Shown one piece after another: positions 1-8,149 of a stretch of 64,000 nucleotides of DNA. Location of the stretch: the NCBI GenBank assembly GCA_018069465.1, contig JAGPUW010000006.1, positions 1-64,000 on the forward strand, in the 5' to 3' direction. The notes below the pieces were generated by a model. The model was not told where the DNA came from. It was given only the letters and a program-made list of their open reading frames with translations, and searched no databases. The translations under genes and the position numbers were made by a program. This DNA is from Gammaproteobacteria bacterium. Lineage in GTDB: Bacteria; Pseudomonadota; Gammaproteobacteria; Pseudomonadales; Porticoccaceae. Each line of letters starts with the position of its first letter. Position 1 is the stretch's first letter.

Positions 1-1
1 C

Positions 2-124
2 TTAAATCCCTACGATTACCTGAAAGAAGTGTTCACCCGGCTGCCCAACGTCGAGACGGTTGACGACATTGAAAGGTTGCTGCCTTGGCGCTTGGAAATT
101 ACTGAGGTTTTTGCAACCCTGTAG
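2..124 (+). CDS. IS66-family transposase, C-terminal end (partial)
   Basis: An open frame enters from the left edge and ends at TAG 122-124; it is too short for the ORF track. The 40 visible residues begin LNPYDYLKEVFTRLPNVE and continue to LLPWRLE. This matches the typical C-terminal tail of IS66 transposases (NPYxYLxxVLxRLP...LLPHxW), which follows the DDE catalytic domain. Whether the rest is intact lies outside the window. No terminal inverted repeat can be defined from this side alone. It marks an insertion-sequence boundary just upstream of the lipoprotein gene. Confidence 0.7.
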   Translation, partial: LNPYDYLKEVFTRLPNVETVDDIERLLPWRLEITEVFATL

Positions 125-191
125 TTGGTTTGGCGCTTACATTTATTCGTTAATTACTGTAAGACTACTGTGATACAAGGAGATGATCACC

Positions 192-1529
192 ATGAACAAC
201 CTCGCGTTACGCCATTATCTTTTAGCGATTGTTGCCCTGTCCCTGTTCGGTTGTTCAAGCAACGAAATGTATCGCAACGATTATAAATCAGTCTGCACCT
301 ATAAGGCAGTCGGCAGTTGTGCTCACTCAGCACTGCAGGTCAGTAACCCGGGGGCAGAGGAGGAGTACCGGCTGGGTTTTGTCGAGTACGACGACCACGG
401 GCAGCTTCGTGACCCCGAGCAGATGCAAGCCTTAGTTGATGCGTATTATGTTTTTGCCGCTACTGATGATGTGCTGCTCATTACCTTTGTACACGGCTGG
501 CATCACAGTGCGAAACCAGAGGACGGCAACATCGCCTCGTTTCGTAAAATGTTGGCGCAAATGTCTAAAACCGAAGCGCTTGCAAGTCAACAACAGGGCC
601 GGCAAAAGCGTAAAGTACTTGGCGTTTATATCGGCTGGCGCGGTGATTCACTGACCCTGCCGGTGGTGAAGAATTTGACTTTTTGGGGTCGAAAAAATAC
701 TGCTCATCAGGTTGGCCAGCAGGGTGTTACGGAGGTATTGCTCAAACTTGAGCAAATTGTCAACGTAAAGGTGGGAATGTCGCCAAAGAATCCGCCGCCG
801 GTGAATAGCCGCATGGTGGTTATTGGTCATAGTTTCGGCGGCGCGGTGGTTTATGCCTCCCTGCAAAAAATTCTTGCCGATCGCTTTCTTGATAGCCGCA
901 GAGGTCTGACCTCTCAGGGTGATGCGAAGGGCTTTGGTGACCTGGTGGTGCTAATGAACCCAGCTTTTGAGGCCCTGCGCTTTGCCGCGCTGTATGACAC
1001 TGCGCAGGAAGGATGTAGGGCCTACAAGGATACGCAGTTACCCAAGCTGCTTATTCTGACCTCCGAAACCGATTACGCGACAAAGTACGCCTTCCCTGCA
1101 GGCAGGGTGTTTTCTACCTTGTTTGACTCAGATGTGAATTTACAGCGCCACTTCTGTGAGGCCCGGAGTCGAGCGGGAATACGGGAGATGAGAGTTTCTG
1201 AAGGGCAGGCAAATCGCAATACAGTAGGGCATTTTAGCCCCTACCTCACCCACCGACTCAAGCCTGTGGTGACGCAGCCGTCGCGTGGTGGTGAATACCA
1301 AATTAAGCAGATTCAAAGTACCTGGGGTCAACAAAAAGAGCCTGGCGCTATCGATTTTGTCGGCAGTCAGCTGGTGTCTCTGGGGCGCACAGATGCTTTG
1401 AACCCCTATTTGAATGTCCAGGTCGATAAGGCCCTGATCAAGGATCATAACGATATTTGGGGTGAGGAAATTACGTCCTTCATTCGGGATATGATTGTGA
1501 TTTCAACCACGCCCTCTAGCGCCGAGTAA
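192..1529 (+). CDS. lipase/esterase-like alpha/beta-hydrolase lipoprotein
   Basis: The protein starts with a short lipoprotein signal peptide: basic and hydrophobic residues, then lipobox LFGC with Cys at about residue 21, followed by SSN. It is therefore probably anchored in the outer membrane. The body has alpha/beta-hydrolase features: an HGWHH segment at the oxyanion position, nucleophile elbow GHSFGG, a later SETDY that could supply the acid, and VGHFSPY as candidate His. I place the start at ATG 192, because AAGGAG (177-182) abuts the ATG at 183 but is well spaced from 192. The natural substrate is not indicated. Remote lipase-like hydrolase is the most I would claim. It seems monocistronic, between an IS66 remnant and a cysteine-cluster protein. 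Confidence 0.7.
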   Translation: MNNLALRHYLLAIVALSLFGCSSNEMYRNDYKSVCTYKAVGSCAHSALQVSNPGAEEEYRLGFVEYDDHGQLRDPEQMQALVDAYYVFAATDDVLLITFVHGWHHSAKPEDGNIASFRKMLAQMSKTEALASQQQGRQKRKVLGVYIGWRGDSLTLPVVKNLTFWGRKNTAHQVGQQGVTEVLLKLEQIVNVKVGMSPKNPPPVNSRMVVIGHSFGGAVVYASLQKILADRFLDSRRGLTSQGDAKGFGDLVVLMNPAFEALRFAALYDTAQEGCRAYKDTQLPKLLILTSETDYATKYAFPAGRVFSTLFDSDVNLQRHFCEARSRAGIREMRVSEGQANRNTVGHFSPYLTHRLKPVVTQPSRGGEYQIKQIQSTWGQQKEPGAIDFVGSQLVSLGRTDALNPYLNVQVDKALIKDHNDIWGEEITSFIRDMIVISTTPSSAE

Positions 1530-1604
1530 GCGCGTGCTTGTGCGAGTGATTGCCTGCCTGTTAGCCCTTACAGCACTGTCTACTCGCACTAAAAACAGAA
1601 GTGA

Positions 1605-1892
1605 ATGATGATCGATCGCAGCACCCCAGATAGCACCGTGTCCTGCGCTAACTGCGCAGCCTGCTGTTGTCGTTTAGAGGTGCTGTTAATTAGCGATACC
1701 GGTGTGCCCGAACACTTTATTGCCCTGGATCAGTGGGGCGGGCAGACCATGGCGCGGCTCGACGACGGCTGGTGTGCTGCGCTGGATCGCCAGACCATGC
1801 GCTGCACAATTTACGAGCAGCGGCCAGATATTTGCCGCGAGTTTACGATGGGTAGTTTTGAGTGCATTACCGAGCGGGCGACGATTAAATAA
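1605..1892 (+). CDS. YkgJ-family cysteine-cluster protein
   Basis: This is a 95-residue protein with the family's N-terminal cluster CANCAACCC (CxxCxxCC) and a second set of cysteines at C-A-A-L...MRCTIY and PDICREF. Spacing and the phrase CTIYEQRPDICREF are typical of UPF0153/YkgJ proteins, proposed to bind a zinc or iron-sulfur centre through the cysteines; the function is unknown. Two adjacent ATGs (1605, 1608) are equally possible starts. It is small but complete for the family's short form. It converges with the LLM gene on the minus strand. Confidence 0.8.
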   Translation: MMIDRSTPDSTVSCANCAACCCRLEVLLISDTGVPEHFIALDQWGGQTMARLDDGWCAALDRQTMRCTIYEQRPDICREFTMGSFECITERATIK

Positions 1893-1934
1893 TCGAGCCT
1901 TGCTCGCTTGAAAACACCGCTTGAGTGGCCTTGC

Positions 1935-3083
1935 TCAGGCCTTATCGGCAAAGTGCGGCATCACCTCCCGGGCAAATAACTCGATGGATGCGTTCAATTG
2001 TTCCGGTGGCAATATGCCCTGGGGCAGCAGCAGAAAAATTTCGTCGAGGGGGATTTTCTGGCCGACTTCTTCAATGCGGCGTTTCAGTGTTTCCGGTGAG
2101 CCGACCAATAATTGCGGTACGCCCTGGCCGAAAGGTTTCATCCAGGTGTCCCACATCCAGGCCATGTCTTCGTACATAGCCTGGGCTTCGGCATCGGTGG
2201 GGGCGCAAATCATAATGCCGCCCCAGCAGGCTTCGTCGCCGGGTTTAAAGTCGTGGCCACAGCGCCTGGCTTCTTCGCCCCACTCCTTCCACAGCAACTG
2301 TAAAAAGTCAGTGTCTTTAGCCAGCACGATGGGCTTGCCCTTGTGTTTTGCCCAGAATTTTGCCGAGCGCAGGCTGTGTGAGAAGCCACCGTAAAGGGGG
2401 ATTTCATCCTGCCAGGGTCGCGGCGCAATACCGATTTCATCGACGTGCATATCTTCCGAAACCCCTTGCCCGTAGGTGGAATACACCGGGTGCTGGTGGG
2501 GGTTGACGAAATCTTTGGAGGGGAAGTCCCAATATTTACCGTGGTGTTTAAAGGTATCTTCGCTGAGGGCTTTGAGTACGATGTCGACAAATTCGGCGAA
2601 ATATTCACGGTTGTCTTCGTCGACCTGTGTTTTGGCATTCCACGGGCCGACGGCTTTGAGCTGGGGCTGAATCCTAAAGTTGTCCAACCAGCGAGCTTGA
2701 TAGCCGCGCACTAAGCCGACGCCGAGGCGACCTTTAAGCATGCAGTCGAGACTGGCGATTTTCTCCGCAGTCACCAGAGGGTTGTTGGTGGTGGAGACAA
2801 AACCGCAGGGAATAATACGCAGCTTTTCGCTGTGCTGGCCGAGCCACATACTCGTTAGGCAGGGATCGTTCGCGGCTTCAAAGCCCTCGATTTGCAAGTG
2901 GTGTTCGGGGTGGGCAAAGGCGAAATAACCGAGCTCGTCGGCCAGTCGGGCTGTGTCGGCCAACTCTTCGAGCATGCGGCGGTAGAGCTTGGGGTTTTTA
3001 CCCGCCATGCCCGCTTCTAGCTCGGCGCGGCGGCCAACGGTGCAGTAAACAAAGAGATTAAATTTCAGGGCAGCTTGATTCAT
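1935..3083 (-). CDS. LLM-class flavin-dependent monooxygenase (luciferase-like)
   Basis: The 382-residue protein has the bacterial-luciferase-like TIM-barrel pattern. It shows LADELGYFAFAHPEHHLQ near residue 50, LRIIPCGF with TTNNPLVTAEKIASLD for the FMN-phosphate side, and GRLGVGLVRGYQ in place of the common GRxxxGxGxG. Such enzymes use FMNH2 from a partner reductase, or F420H2, to oxidise an organic substrate. A stand-alone flavin reductase is encoded 2.5 kb upstream on the same strand and is a plausible partner. The gene is first in view of a minus-strand run (LLM, SDR, ligase remnant, AcuI, reductase) and sits about 100 bp downstream of the SDR. The substrate is unknown. It is one of five LLM genes in the window. 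Confidence 0.85.
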   Translation of the reverse strand: MNQAALKFNLFVYCTVGRRAELEAGMAGKNPKLYRRMLEELADTARLADELGYFAFAHPEHHLQIEGFEAANDPCLTSMWLGQHSEKLRIIPCGFVSTTNNPLVTAEKIASLDCMLKGRLGVGLVRGYQARWLDNFRIQPQLKAVGPWNAKTQVDEDNREYFAEFVDIVLKALSEDTFKHHGKYWDFPSKDFVNPHQHPVYSTYGQGVSEDMHVDEIGIAPRPWQDEIPLYGGFSHSLRSAKFWAKHKGKPIVLAKDTDFLQLLWKEWGEEARRCGHDFKPGDEACWGGIMICAPTDAEAQAMYEDMAWMWDTWMKPFGQGVPQLLVGSPETLKRRIEEVGQKIPLDEIFLLLPQGILPPEQLNASIELFAREVMPHFADKA

Positions 3084-3181
3084 TTTTATATACCTCTTAT
3101 TAAATCGGTGAACTTCATTGCTAGGGTTTTCATTGATAGGGGCAGTGTTGTCGCCCCGAGCAGTTTTTGATTCGGCCTGGC

Positions 3182-3955
3182 CTATAGATAGCCGTAGGCC
3201 GTCCAGCCCCCGTCGATATTGAGGGTCGCGCCGGTCATAAAACCTGCTCCGGGGCTGGCGACGAAGAGCACGGCTGCGGCGATATCATCAACCGAGCCCA
3301 TGCGCCGCTGGGGGGTACGTTTTTCAATAGCCTCTGCAGCCAGTTTGCCGTCGGCAGCGAGTTGCTCAATCATCTCGGTGCGAATATAACCGGGGGCAAT
3401 ACAGTTGACCCGTACCTTGTACTTGGCACATTCCACCGCCATCACTCGCGTCATGTGCTCGACGGCTGCTTTGGAGGTGCAGTAAGACAGGGTTTGGGGG
3501 ATGGCGTTTTGCCCCACGATAGAGCCAATGTTGATCACACAGCCGCCATTGCCCGCTGCTTTCATTTGCCGGATCGCCGCCTGACTGCAAAGGAAGACCG
3601 ATTTGGCATTGATGTCCATATGGGCGTTCCAGTTTTCCTCGGTCATTTTCAGCAGCGGCTGTGGCTGTGAAATACCGGCGTTGTTGACCAATATATCGAC
3701 AGCGCCAAGTTCTTTTTCGACCTCGGCAAAGGTCGCCGTTACGGCGCTGCCATTCTCGACCTTGCAGCCCAGCGCGATGGCCACACCGCCCTCGGCCTGA
3801 ATCATTGCGACAACCTCGGCGGCGTTCTCCGCTTTGGTGGCAATACAGGCGACCTGTGCGCCGGCATTCGCCAGTGCGATGGCGATGCCCTTGCCAATAC
3901 CGCGGCTGGCCCCAGTCACAAGGGCTATTTTTCCGTTCAAGGTCTTGGCCGTCAT
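3182..3955 (-). CDS. short-chain dehydrogenase/reductase
   Basis: This is a classical SDR of 257 residues. It has the cofactor motif TGASRGIGKG at residues 14-23, NNAG at about 92, active-site Ser in the INIGS segment, catalytic YCTSK (YxxxK) and the IAPGYI loop. The C-terminus LNIDGGWTAYGYL is usual for 3-oxoacyl-ACP reductase/FabG-like and glucose-1-dehydrogenase-like members. It should oxidise or reduce a hydroxy/keto group with NAD(P)(H). The upstream neighbour on the same strand, 15 bp away, is a decayed acyl-CoA synthetase, which suggests a role in a CoA-ester catabolic route. The exact substrate cannot be read from sequence. Confidence 0.85.
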   Translation of the reverse strand: MTAKTLNGKIALVTGASRGIGKGIAIALANAGAQVACIATKAENAAEVVAMIQAEGGVAIALGCKVENGSAVTATFAEVEKELGAVDILVNNAGISQPQPLLKMTEENWNAHMDINAKSVFLCSQAAIRQMKAAGNGGCVINIGSIVGQNAIPQTLSYCTSKAAVEHMTRVMAVECAKYKVRVNCIAPGYIRTEMIEQLAADGKLAAEAIEKRTPQRRMGSVDDIAAAVLFVASPGAGFMTGATLNIDGGWTAYGYL

Positions 3956-3970
3956 TGCTGTATTCCTGTG

Positions 3971-4508
3971 TTAAAAATCAGTCTTGTTGATGATATCAAG
4001 TGCCAGTGCGCGCAGTTCGACTTTACGGATTTTGCCCGGTGAGGTCACGGGGAATGCATCGGCAAATATCACTTGGCGGAAATTTTAAAACTAGGGATGG
4101 GGCTCTTCATGAGGGCGAGCAGCATGTGATGCGGGCGAGCAACATGCCCTGAAAATCTATCGGCCCCGAACGGTCGAGTGAAATCAGCGTAGCGGAGCGG
4201 GATTGATTGACGGTATAGGCGACATCGTCGGTGCGATAGCGGGTGTTGAGGGGCACGATGCAAGCACCGACCTTGGCGATGGCAAACATCAGATAGAGCC
4301 ATTCGGGGCGGTTGGTCATCCACAGCGCGACGCGTTCGCCCTGCTCAACGCCGATCGCCATTAGCCCTTTGGCAATGCGATCGGTCTCGGTTTTTAAGGC
4401 CGTGTAATCAATGCCTTGGTCGTTGAAGACCAGGGCCTCGCGCTCGCCATAGTGCTCTGCGGCTGCGTCGAGCAGACTACCCAGGGAGCGTTTTTGAAGC
4501 CAGTCCAA
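3971..4508 (-). pseudogene. acyl-CoA synthetase (AMP-binding) remnant, internally deleted and frameshifted
   Basis: The 5' part encodes a normal N-terminus of an acyl-CoA synthetase (MDWLQKRSLGSLLDAAAEHY... with GERVALWMTNRPEWLYLMFA) for about 128 residues. The last part encodes the family's C-terminus, FRQVIFADAFPVTSPGKIRK, ending at TAA 3971-3973. Between them the roughly 370 residues with the AMP-binding signature and acyl pocket are missing. The joined pieces lie in three frames. Frame 1 stops at 4107; frame 2 carries LMKSPIPSFKI; and the tail needs one extra T in an AAAATTTCC run to read on. The gene is therefore dead unless the deletion is an assembly error. Its remains sit just upstream of the SDR gene. 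Confidence 0.85.
4111..4146. repeat. 20-bp-period imperfect tandem repeat at the deletion junction
   Basis: GAGGGCGAGCAGCATG (4111-4126) is followed with a 20-bp period by GCGGGCGAGCAACATG (4131-4146), 14 of 16 bases identical. It lies exactly where the ligase pseudogene's N-terminal frame loses homology. It may be the scar of the recombination or slippage event that removed the middle of the gene. Confidence 0.55.
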
Positions 4509-4602
4509 ATGCTGACTCCTTTTCCACAGGAGATTCTCACTACGGCCCTGTGGCTTAAATTAGGGGTTTTTCAGGCGGCGCGACAAGTGCATTGGCAGCC
4601 GC

Positions 4603-5598
4603 TTAGGCATTAACGTCAATGACTACCCGGCCTTTGATTTTGCCAGCGAGAATGTCGGTGGCCAGTTCGGGAACTTTGCCCAGTGGTTCGACAGTGTAGA
4701 TTTGACGCAGCAGGTCGAGATCAACCAGCTTGGCCAAAGCGTCCCAGGCGCGCTGACGGCGTTCGATGGGTGCCATCACCGAGTCGATACCACGCAGTGT
4801 CACGCCGCGCAAAATAAAGGGCATAACGCTGGCGGGCAAGTTGGTGCTGCCTGCCAGACCGCAGGCGGTAACGATGCCCTCGTAGCGGGTTTGCGCCAAT
4901 ACAGTGGCGAGGGTGTTGTCGCCGACGGTGTCGACGGCGCCAGCCCATGTTTCAGCTTCCAGCGGGGCCGGGTCGTGGGCCAGTTCGTCGCGGGCAATAA
5001 TGTGTTTGGCACCGAGTGCTTCGAGCAGGGCGCGGGCCTCTTCAACACGCCCGGTTGAGGCGGTGACTTCGTAGCCCAGCTTGGCCAGCAGCATAATCGC
5101 CACGGTGCCAACGCCGCCGGCAGCCCCGGTGACGACAACGGGGCCGTCTTCGGGTACAAGACCCCAGTCCTGTATGGCCAGTACGCAGAGCATGGCGGTG
5201 TATCCTGCCGTGCCGATGGCCATCGCCTCTTCAAGACTAAAGGCATCGGGCACGCGCACCAACCACTCGGCTTTCAAGCGTTGCTTCTGTGCATAGCCGC
5301 CCCAGTAGCGCTCCGATAAACCAAAGCCGTTGACCAGTACTCGGTCGCCGCTTTTAAACGCCGGGTTTTTCGATTCGACCACAGTGCCCGACAAATCAAT
5401 ACCGCCAACCATGGGGAACTTGCGACAAATCGGCAGGGTGCCCGTGGTGGCGAGGCCGTCTTTATAGTTAACGGTGGAGTAGGCGACATCGACCAACACC
5501 TCTTCGTCCGGCAGCTCAGCAAGGCTGATCTGGCGCAGCGAAGCGCTGACCTTTTTGTCTTCTTTTTCGATAAGCAGAGCATTAAAAGGCGTGGTCAT
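4603..5598 (-). CDS. acuI: AcuI/YhdH-type acryloyl-CoA reductase (MDR family)
   Basis: The 331-residue zinc-free medium-chain reductase has the hallmarks of the YhdH/AcuI subfamily: STVNYKDGLA near residue 45, GGIDLSGTV, YWGGYAQK, IGTAGYTAMLCV and the NADPH-binding TGAAGGVGTVA. Characterised members reduce acryloyl-CoA to propionyl-CoA with NADPH, in DMSP/acrylate and 3-hydroxypropionate metabolism. Length matches the family. It lies upstream of the ligase remnant and 35 bp downstream of the flavin reductase, so it is likely co-transcribed. The window also encodes PrpE (59.3 kb), which could make acyl-CoA substrates or products for this enzyme. Subfamily assignment is firm; the physiological substrate is inferred. 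Confidence 0.85.
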   Translation of the reverse strand: MTTPFNALLIEKEDKKVSASLRQISLAELPDEEVLVDVAYSTVNYKDGLATTGTLPICRKFPMVGGIDLSGTVVESKNPAFKSGDRVLVNGFGLSERYWGGYAQKQRLKAEWLVRVPDAFSLEEAMAIGTAGYTAMLCVLAIQDWGLVPEDGPVVVTGAAGGVGTVAIMLLAKLGYEVTASTGRVEEARALLEALGAKHIIARDELAHDPAPLEAETWAGAVDTVGDNTLATVLAQTRYEGIVTACGLAGSTNLPASVMPFILRGVTLRGIDSVMAPIERRQRAWDALAKLVDLDLLRQIYTVEPLGKVPELATDILAGKIKGRVVIDVNA

Positions 5599-5633
5599 GG
5601 CGCGGTTTCCCGAAGTGTTGAGGTCAGCGTTAT

Positions 5634-6116
5634 TTATTTGCTGATGTCGATTTTGGCGTACTGGCCTTTAAAAAAGCCCAGTGGCTCTTTATTGGCATTG
5701 CTCATTTCGTGTACGCGACCGACGATAATGAGGTGATCGCCGCCGTCGTAGAGGTGCTCAGTGGAGCATTCAAAACGCACACTGTAATCGTTGAGTACGG
5801 GTACGCCAGCACGACCTTCACTGGAGTCTGCCTGGCCAAACTTGTCGGCTTCTTTGGTGGCGAACAGACGTGAGACATCTTCCTGGCCTGCGTGGAGGAT
5901 GTGAATGGCGAAATCCTTGGCTTCATTAAAGGCATCAAAGCTGTTGGCGTTTTTCGCGATAGCCCACATTACCAGCGGTGGATCGAGGGAAACGGAAGAG
6001 AAGCTGTTGGCGGTACAGCCCACTTTGGTGCCGTCGGGGGCATTGGCAGTGACAACAGTAATGCCTGTGGCGAAAGCGCCAAGGGAGTCGCGAAATTCTC
6101 GTGCATCTAAAGTCAT
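5634..6116 (-). CDS. flavin reductase family protein
   Basis: A 160-residue flavin-reductase-like domain: FRDSLGAFATGITVVTA at the N-terminus, CTANSFSSVSLDPPLVMWAI for flavin binding, FAIHILHAGQ, and a C-terminal GGDHLIIVGRVHEM. These proteins reduce free FMN/FAD with NAD(P)H and pass it to two-component monooxygenases. It is the only such reductase in the window and is on the same strand as an LLM monooxygenase 2.5 kb downstream, so it may serve one or several of the five LLM enzymes. It is first in the acuI run. The pairing is inference. Confidence 0.88.
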   Translation of the reverse strand: MTLDAREFRDSLGAFATGITVVTANAPDGTKVGCTANSFSSVSLDPPLVMWAIAKNANSFDAFNEAKDFAIHILHAGQEDVSRLFATKEADKFGQADSSEGRAGVPVLNDYSVRFECSTEHLYDGGDHLIIVGRVHEMSNANKEPLGFFKGQYAKIDISK

Positions 6117-6185
6117 GGTTAGGTTTCCGGTCTAGTAAGTGTAAAAGTAGTGGTCAATGTAAAACAGTAATCAATCTTCAATATA

Positions 6186-6212
6186 AAACCCGTGAGCAGA
6201 GCTAACGGGTTT
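6186..6212 (-). terminator. hairpin downstream of the GST gene
   Basis: AAACCCGT (6186-6193) pairs with ACGGGTTT (6205-6212), an 8-bp stem with an 11-nt loop. Read on the minus strand it is followed by TATAT rather than a pure U tract. It lies between the GST stop and the flavin-reductase start and probably insulates the two. Confidence 0.5.
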
Positions 6213-6299
6213 GTTGTTGTGCGGCAGCTGTTGCGTGATAGCTGCGCCAGCTAATATTAAGCAGGCAATAAGGTTCTATTGTAATGGGCGAGAGCTTAT

Positions 6300-6335
6300 C
6301 CCCCAAGTCCTTTAATGTATCACAGGGCTTGGGGG
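6300..6335 (-). terminator. strong GC hairpin downstream of the GST gene
   Basis: CCCCCAAGTCCT (6300-6311) pairs with AGGGCTTGGGGG (6324-6335), a 12-bp stem with one G-T wobble and a 12-nt loop. It is about 65 nt beyond the GST stop on the minus strand. No clear U run follows, so it may act as a 3'-end stabiliser rather than an intrinsic terminator. Confidence 0.45.
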
Positions 6336-6400
6336 TATCGAAAGTGTCAACAGGCTGACATTGTTGCGTGAGTTGTACCTGTCTTTGTCGATATTGGCCG

Positions 6401-7036
6401 CTAAGGATTGGCCAACACGGCGGGGCGCTGGGAGACTTTTTCATACCAGGCCTGTAGGTGGGTGCAGCTGGCGGGAATATCTTCTTTAATCCATTTAGCA
6501 AAGTCGCAGACCACCAGCGTGGTGATATCGGCCAGCGAGTAAAAGTCACCGGCGACGTATTCATTGTCGGCGAGGCGCTGGTTAAAGTCGGTATAGAAAT
6601 TCTGTAAACGCTGGGCGCCGCGCTCGGCCAGTTCCGGCAACTGTTTGTAATTGTGCGGCCCCACCACGGCGCGGTCGGCAAAACCTTCTGCAGTGTTGCG
6701 GAACACTTCAGCCACTGCCAGCAGGCCATTCATAAAGGCCAGGTGCTCCCACATTTCGACCAGGGCATTCTCTTCTGGCGTGGTGCCCATCATCGGCGTG
6801 CTGGGATTGCTCGCTTCAAAGTAGCGTGTAATACCGCGAATCTGGCTGATGCAGGTGCCGTTGTCGAGTTCGAGCATGGGAATATCACAGGCGGGATTTT
6901 TGGCCATGTATTCTGGCGACATATGCTCGCCTTTGAACAGGTCAGTGGGGACGCGTTCAATCTCGATACCTTTTTCGGCGAGGAAAATGTTGACCCGACG
7001 AGGGTTCGGCGCTTTTGGAAAGTCATAAAGTTTCAT
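6401..7036 (-). CDS. glutathione S-transferase family protein
   Basis: The 211-residue protein has an N-terminal thioredoxin-like domain (MKLYDFPKAPNPRRVNIFLAEKGI; cis-Pro segment CDIPMLELDNGT) and an all-helical C-terminal domain (ALVEMWEH..., SLADITTLVVCDF). Length and domain order are normal. One oddity is that the glutathione gamma-glutamyl contact, usually ES in an xESxAI motif, reads SQIRGI here, so glutathione binding may be altered. It is divergent from moeB and followed by two hairpins, so probably its own transcription unit. A role in detoxifying electrophiles from the neighbouring catabolic genes is conjecture. Confidence 0.85.
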   Translation of the reverse strand: MKLYDFPKAPNPRRVNIFLAEKGIEIERVPTDLFKGEHMSPEYMAKNPACDIPMLELDNGTCISQIRGITRYFEASNPSTPMMGTTPEENALVEMWEHLAFMNGLLAVAEVFRNTAEGFADRAVVGPHNYKQLPELAERGAQRLQNFYTDFNQRLADNEYVAGDFYSLADITTLVVCDFAKWIKEDIPASCTHLQAWYEKVSQRPAVLANP

Positions 7037-7328
7037 CGTTTTTCTCCGTTATTATTACTTGAAGCTAGCTGAAGTCAGCTGGCCGCAGTGCTTGGTGGTG
7101 ATGGAATAGAGCTACCCTATGGGCAAATGGTTTAGCATGTCTGCTGCCAGCACTGTACATTAGCGTCGCCTGATTGACAGCTTTGCCACTAGATTTGCGC
7201 CCGCAAGTTTGAACACAAATTTAGGGCGACTTGTCATTGCGCGTTTGTGCGCTGTTGTTCGTCAGTTTTGTCCTGTAGCTATATAGAAGTCGTTATTAGC
7301 GTAGTTATTAAATGAGGGAGTGGCCACC

Positions 7329-8084
7329 GTGGCGAAAAAGCTCGACGAACACCAGCGCAAGCGCTACACCCGACAGTTATTACTGCCGAGTTTTGGCTTT
7401 GACGGCCAGGAGCAATTGGCCGCCAGCACAGTGTTGGTGCTGGGTGTTGGCGGGCTAGGCTGTGCGGCGGCGCAATACCTGTGCACCGCCGGCGTCGGCC
7501 GTTTGATTTTAGTTGACGATGACAGGGTTGAGCTGAGTAACCTGCACCGCCAGGTCTTGCACGGCGAGGATGACATCGGTCGGCTCAAAGTAGAGTCGGC
7601 CGACGATAGCCTGCGGCGTTTAAACCCGGCAGCCGCCATTGAAACAGTGACGGCGAGATTGGACGATGTCGCTCTGCTGGGCAAAATAAAAAGCTCTCAG
7701 CTGGTGCTGGATTGTTCCGATAATCTTGCTACCCGGCGCCAGCTCAATCGACTGTGTTTTGAGGCTAAAACGCCGCTGGTTTCCGGCGCGGCGATTCGCT
7801 TTGAGGGCCAGATAGCGGTCTACCCCATGACGGAGTCTGCACCTTGTTACGAGTGCTTTAGCCAGCGCTTTGGCGAGCAGCAGCTGAGCTGTGTCGAGTC
7901 GGGGGTGTTAGCGCCTTTAGTCGGTATTGTTGGTAGTTTGCAGGCGCTGGAGGCGATTAAATTACTTTCCGGTGTTGGCACTGTGCCAAGTGGCAGGCTC
8001 ATGTTATTCGACGGCGCCCATAGTCAGTGGCAGTCTTTTACACTGGAGAAATTACCCGGTTGCACGGTTTGCGGTGGCGCTTAA
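7329..8084 (+). CDS. moeB: MoeB/ThiF-type adenylyltransferase
   Basis: An E1-like enzyme with the ATP-binding GVGGLGCAAAQYL, the VDDDRVELSNLHRQ loop, DCSDN, and zinc-ligand pairs CYEC and CTVC near the C-terminus. It adenylates the C-terminal Gly of MoaD (or ThiS) in molybdopterin or thiamine synthesis. The gene lies 65 bp ahead of moeA, which favours the molybdopterin role. There is no C-terminal rhodanese domain. The ORF can start at GTG 7320 or GTG 7329. I prefer 7329, because GAGGGAG (7314-7320) overlaps the first and is correctly spaced from the second. Confidence 0.88.
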   Translation: MAKKLDEHQRKRYTRQLLLPSFGFDGQEQLAASTVLVLGVGGLGCAAAQYLCTAGVGRLILVDDDRVELSNLHRQVLHGEDDIGRLKVESADDSLRRLNPAAAIETVTARLDDVALLGKIKSSQLVLDCSDNLATRRQLNRLCFEAKTPLVSGAAIRFEGQIAVYPMTESAPCYECFSQRFGEQQLSCVESGVLAPLVGIVGSLQALEAIKLLSGVGTVPSGRLMLFDGAHSQWQSFTLEKLPGCTVCGGA

Positions 8085-8149
8085 TAAAGCTTTATTCCCA
8101 ACCTTTTAATACACCTTTCTTGAAAAATACAGCCCAGGAATAGTCGACG

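Noticed and set aside
1921-2394. 157-aa plus-strand ORF opposite the first LLM gene
   Set aside because: It is antisense to a well-supported family member, with no family match of its own.
6202-6729. 175-aa minus-strand ORF over the GST gene
   Set aside because: It is an off-frame shadow of the GST gene plus the hairpin-containing downstream region, rich in Pro/Ser/Thr as expected for a wrong frame.
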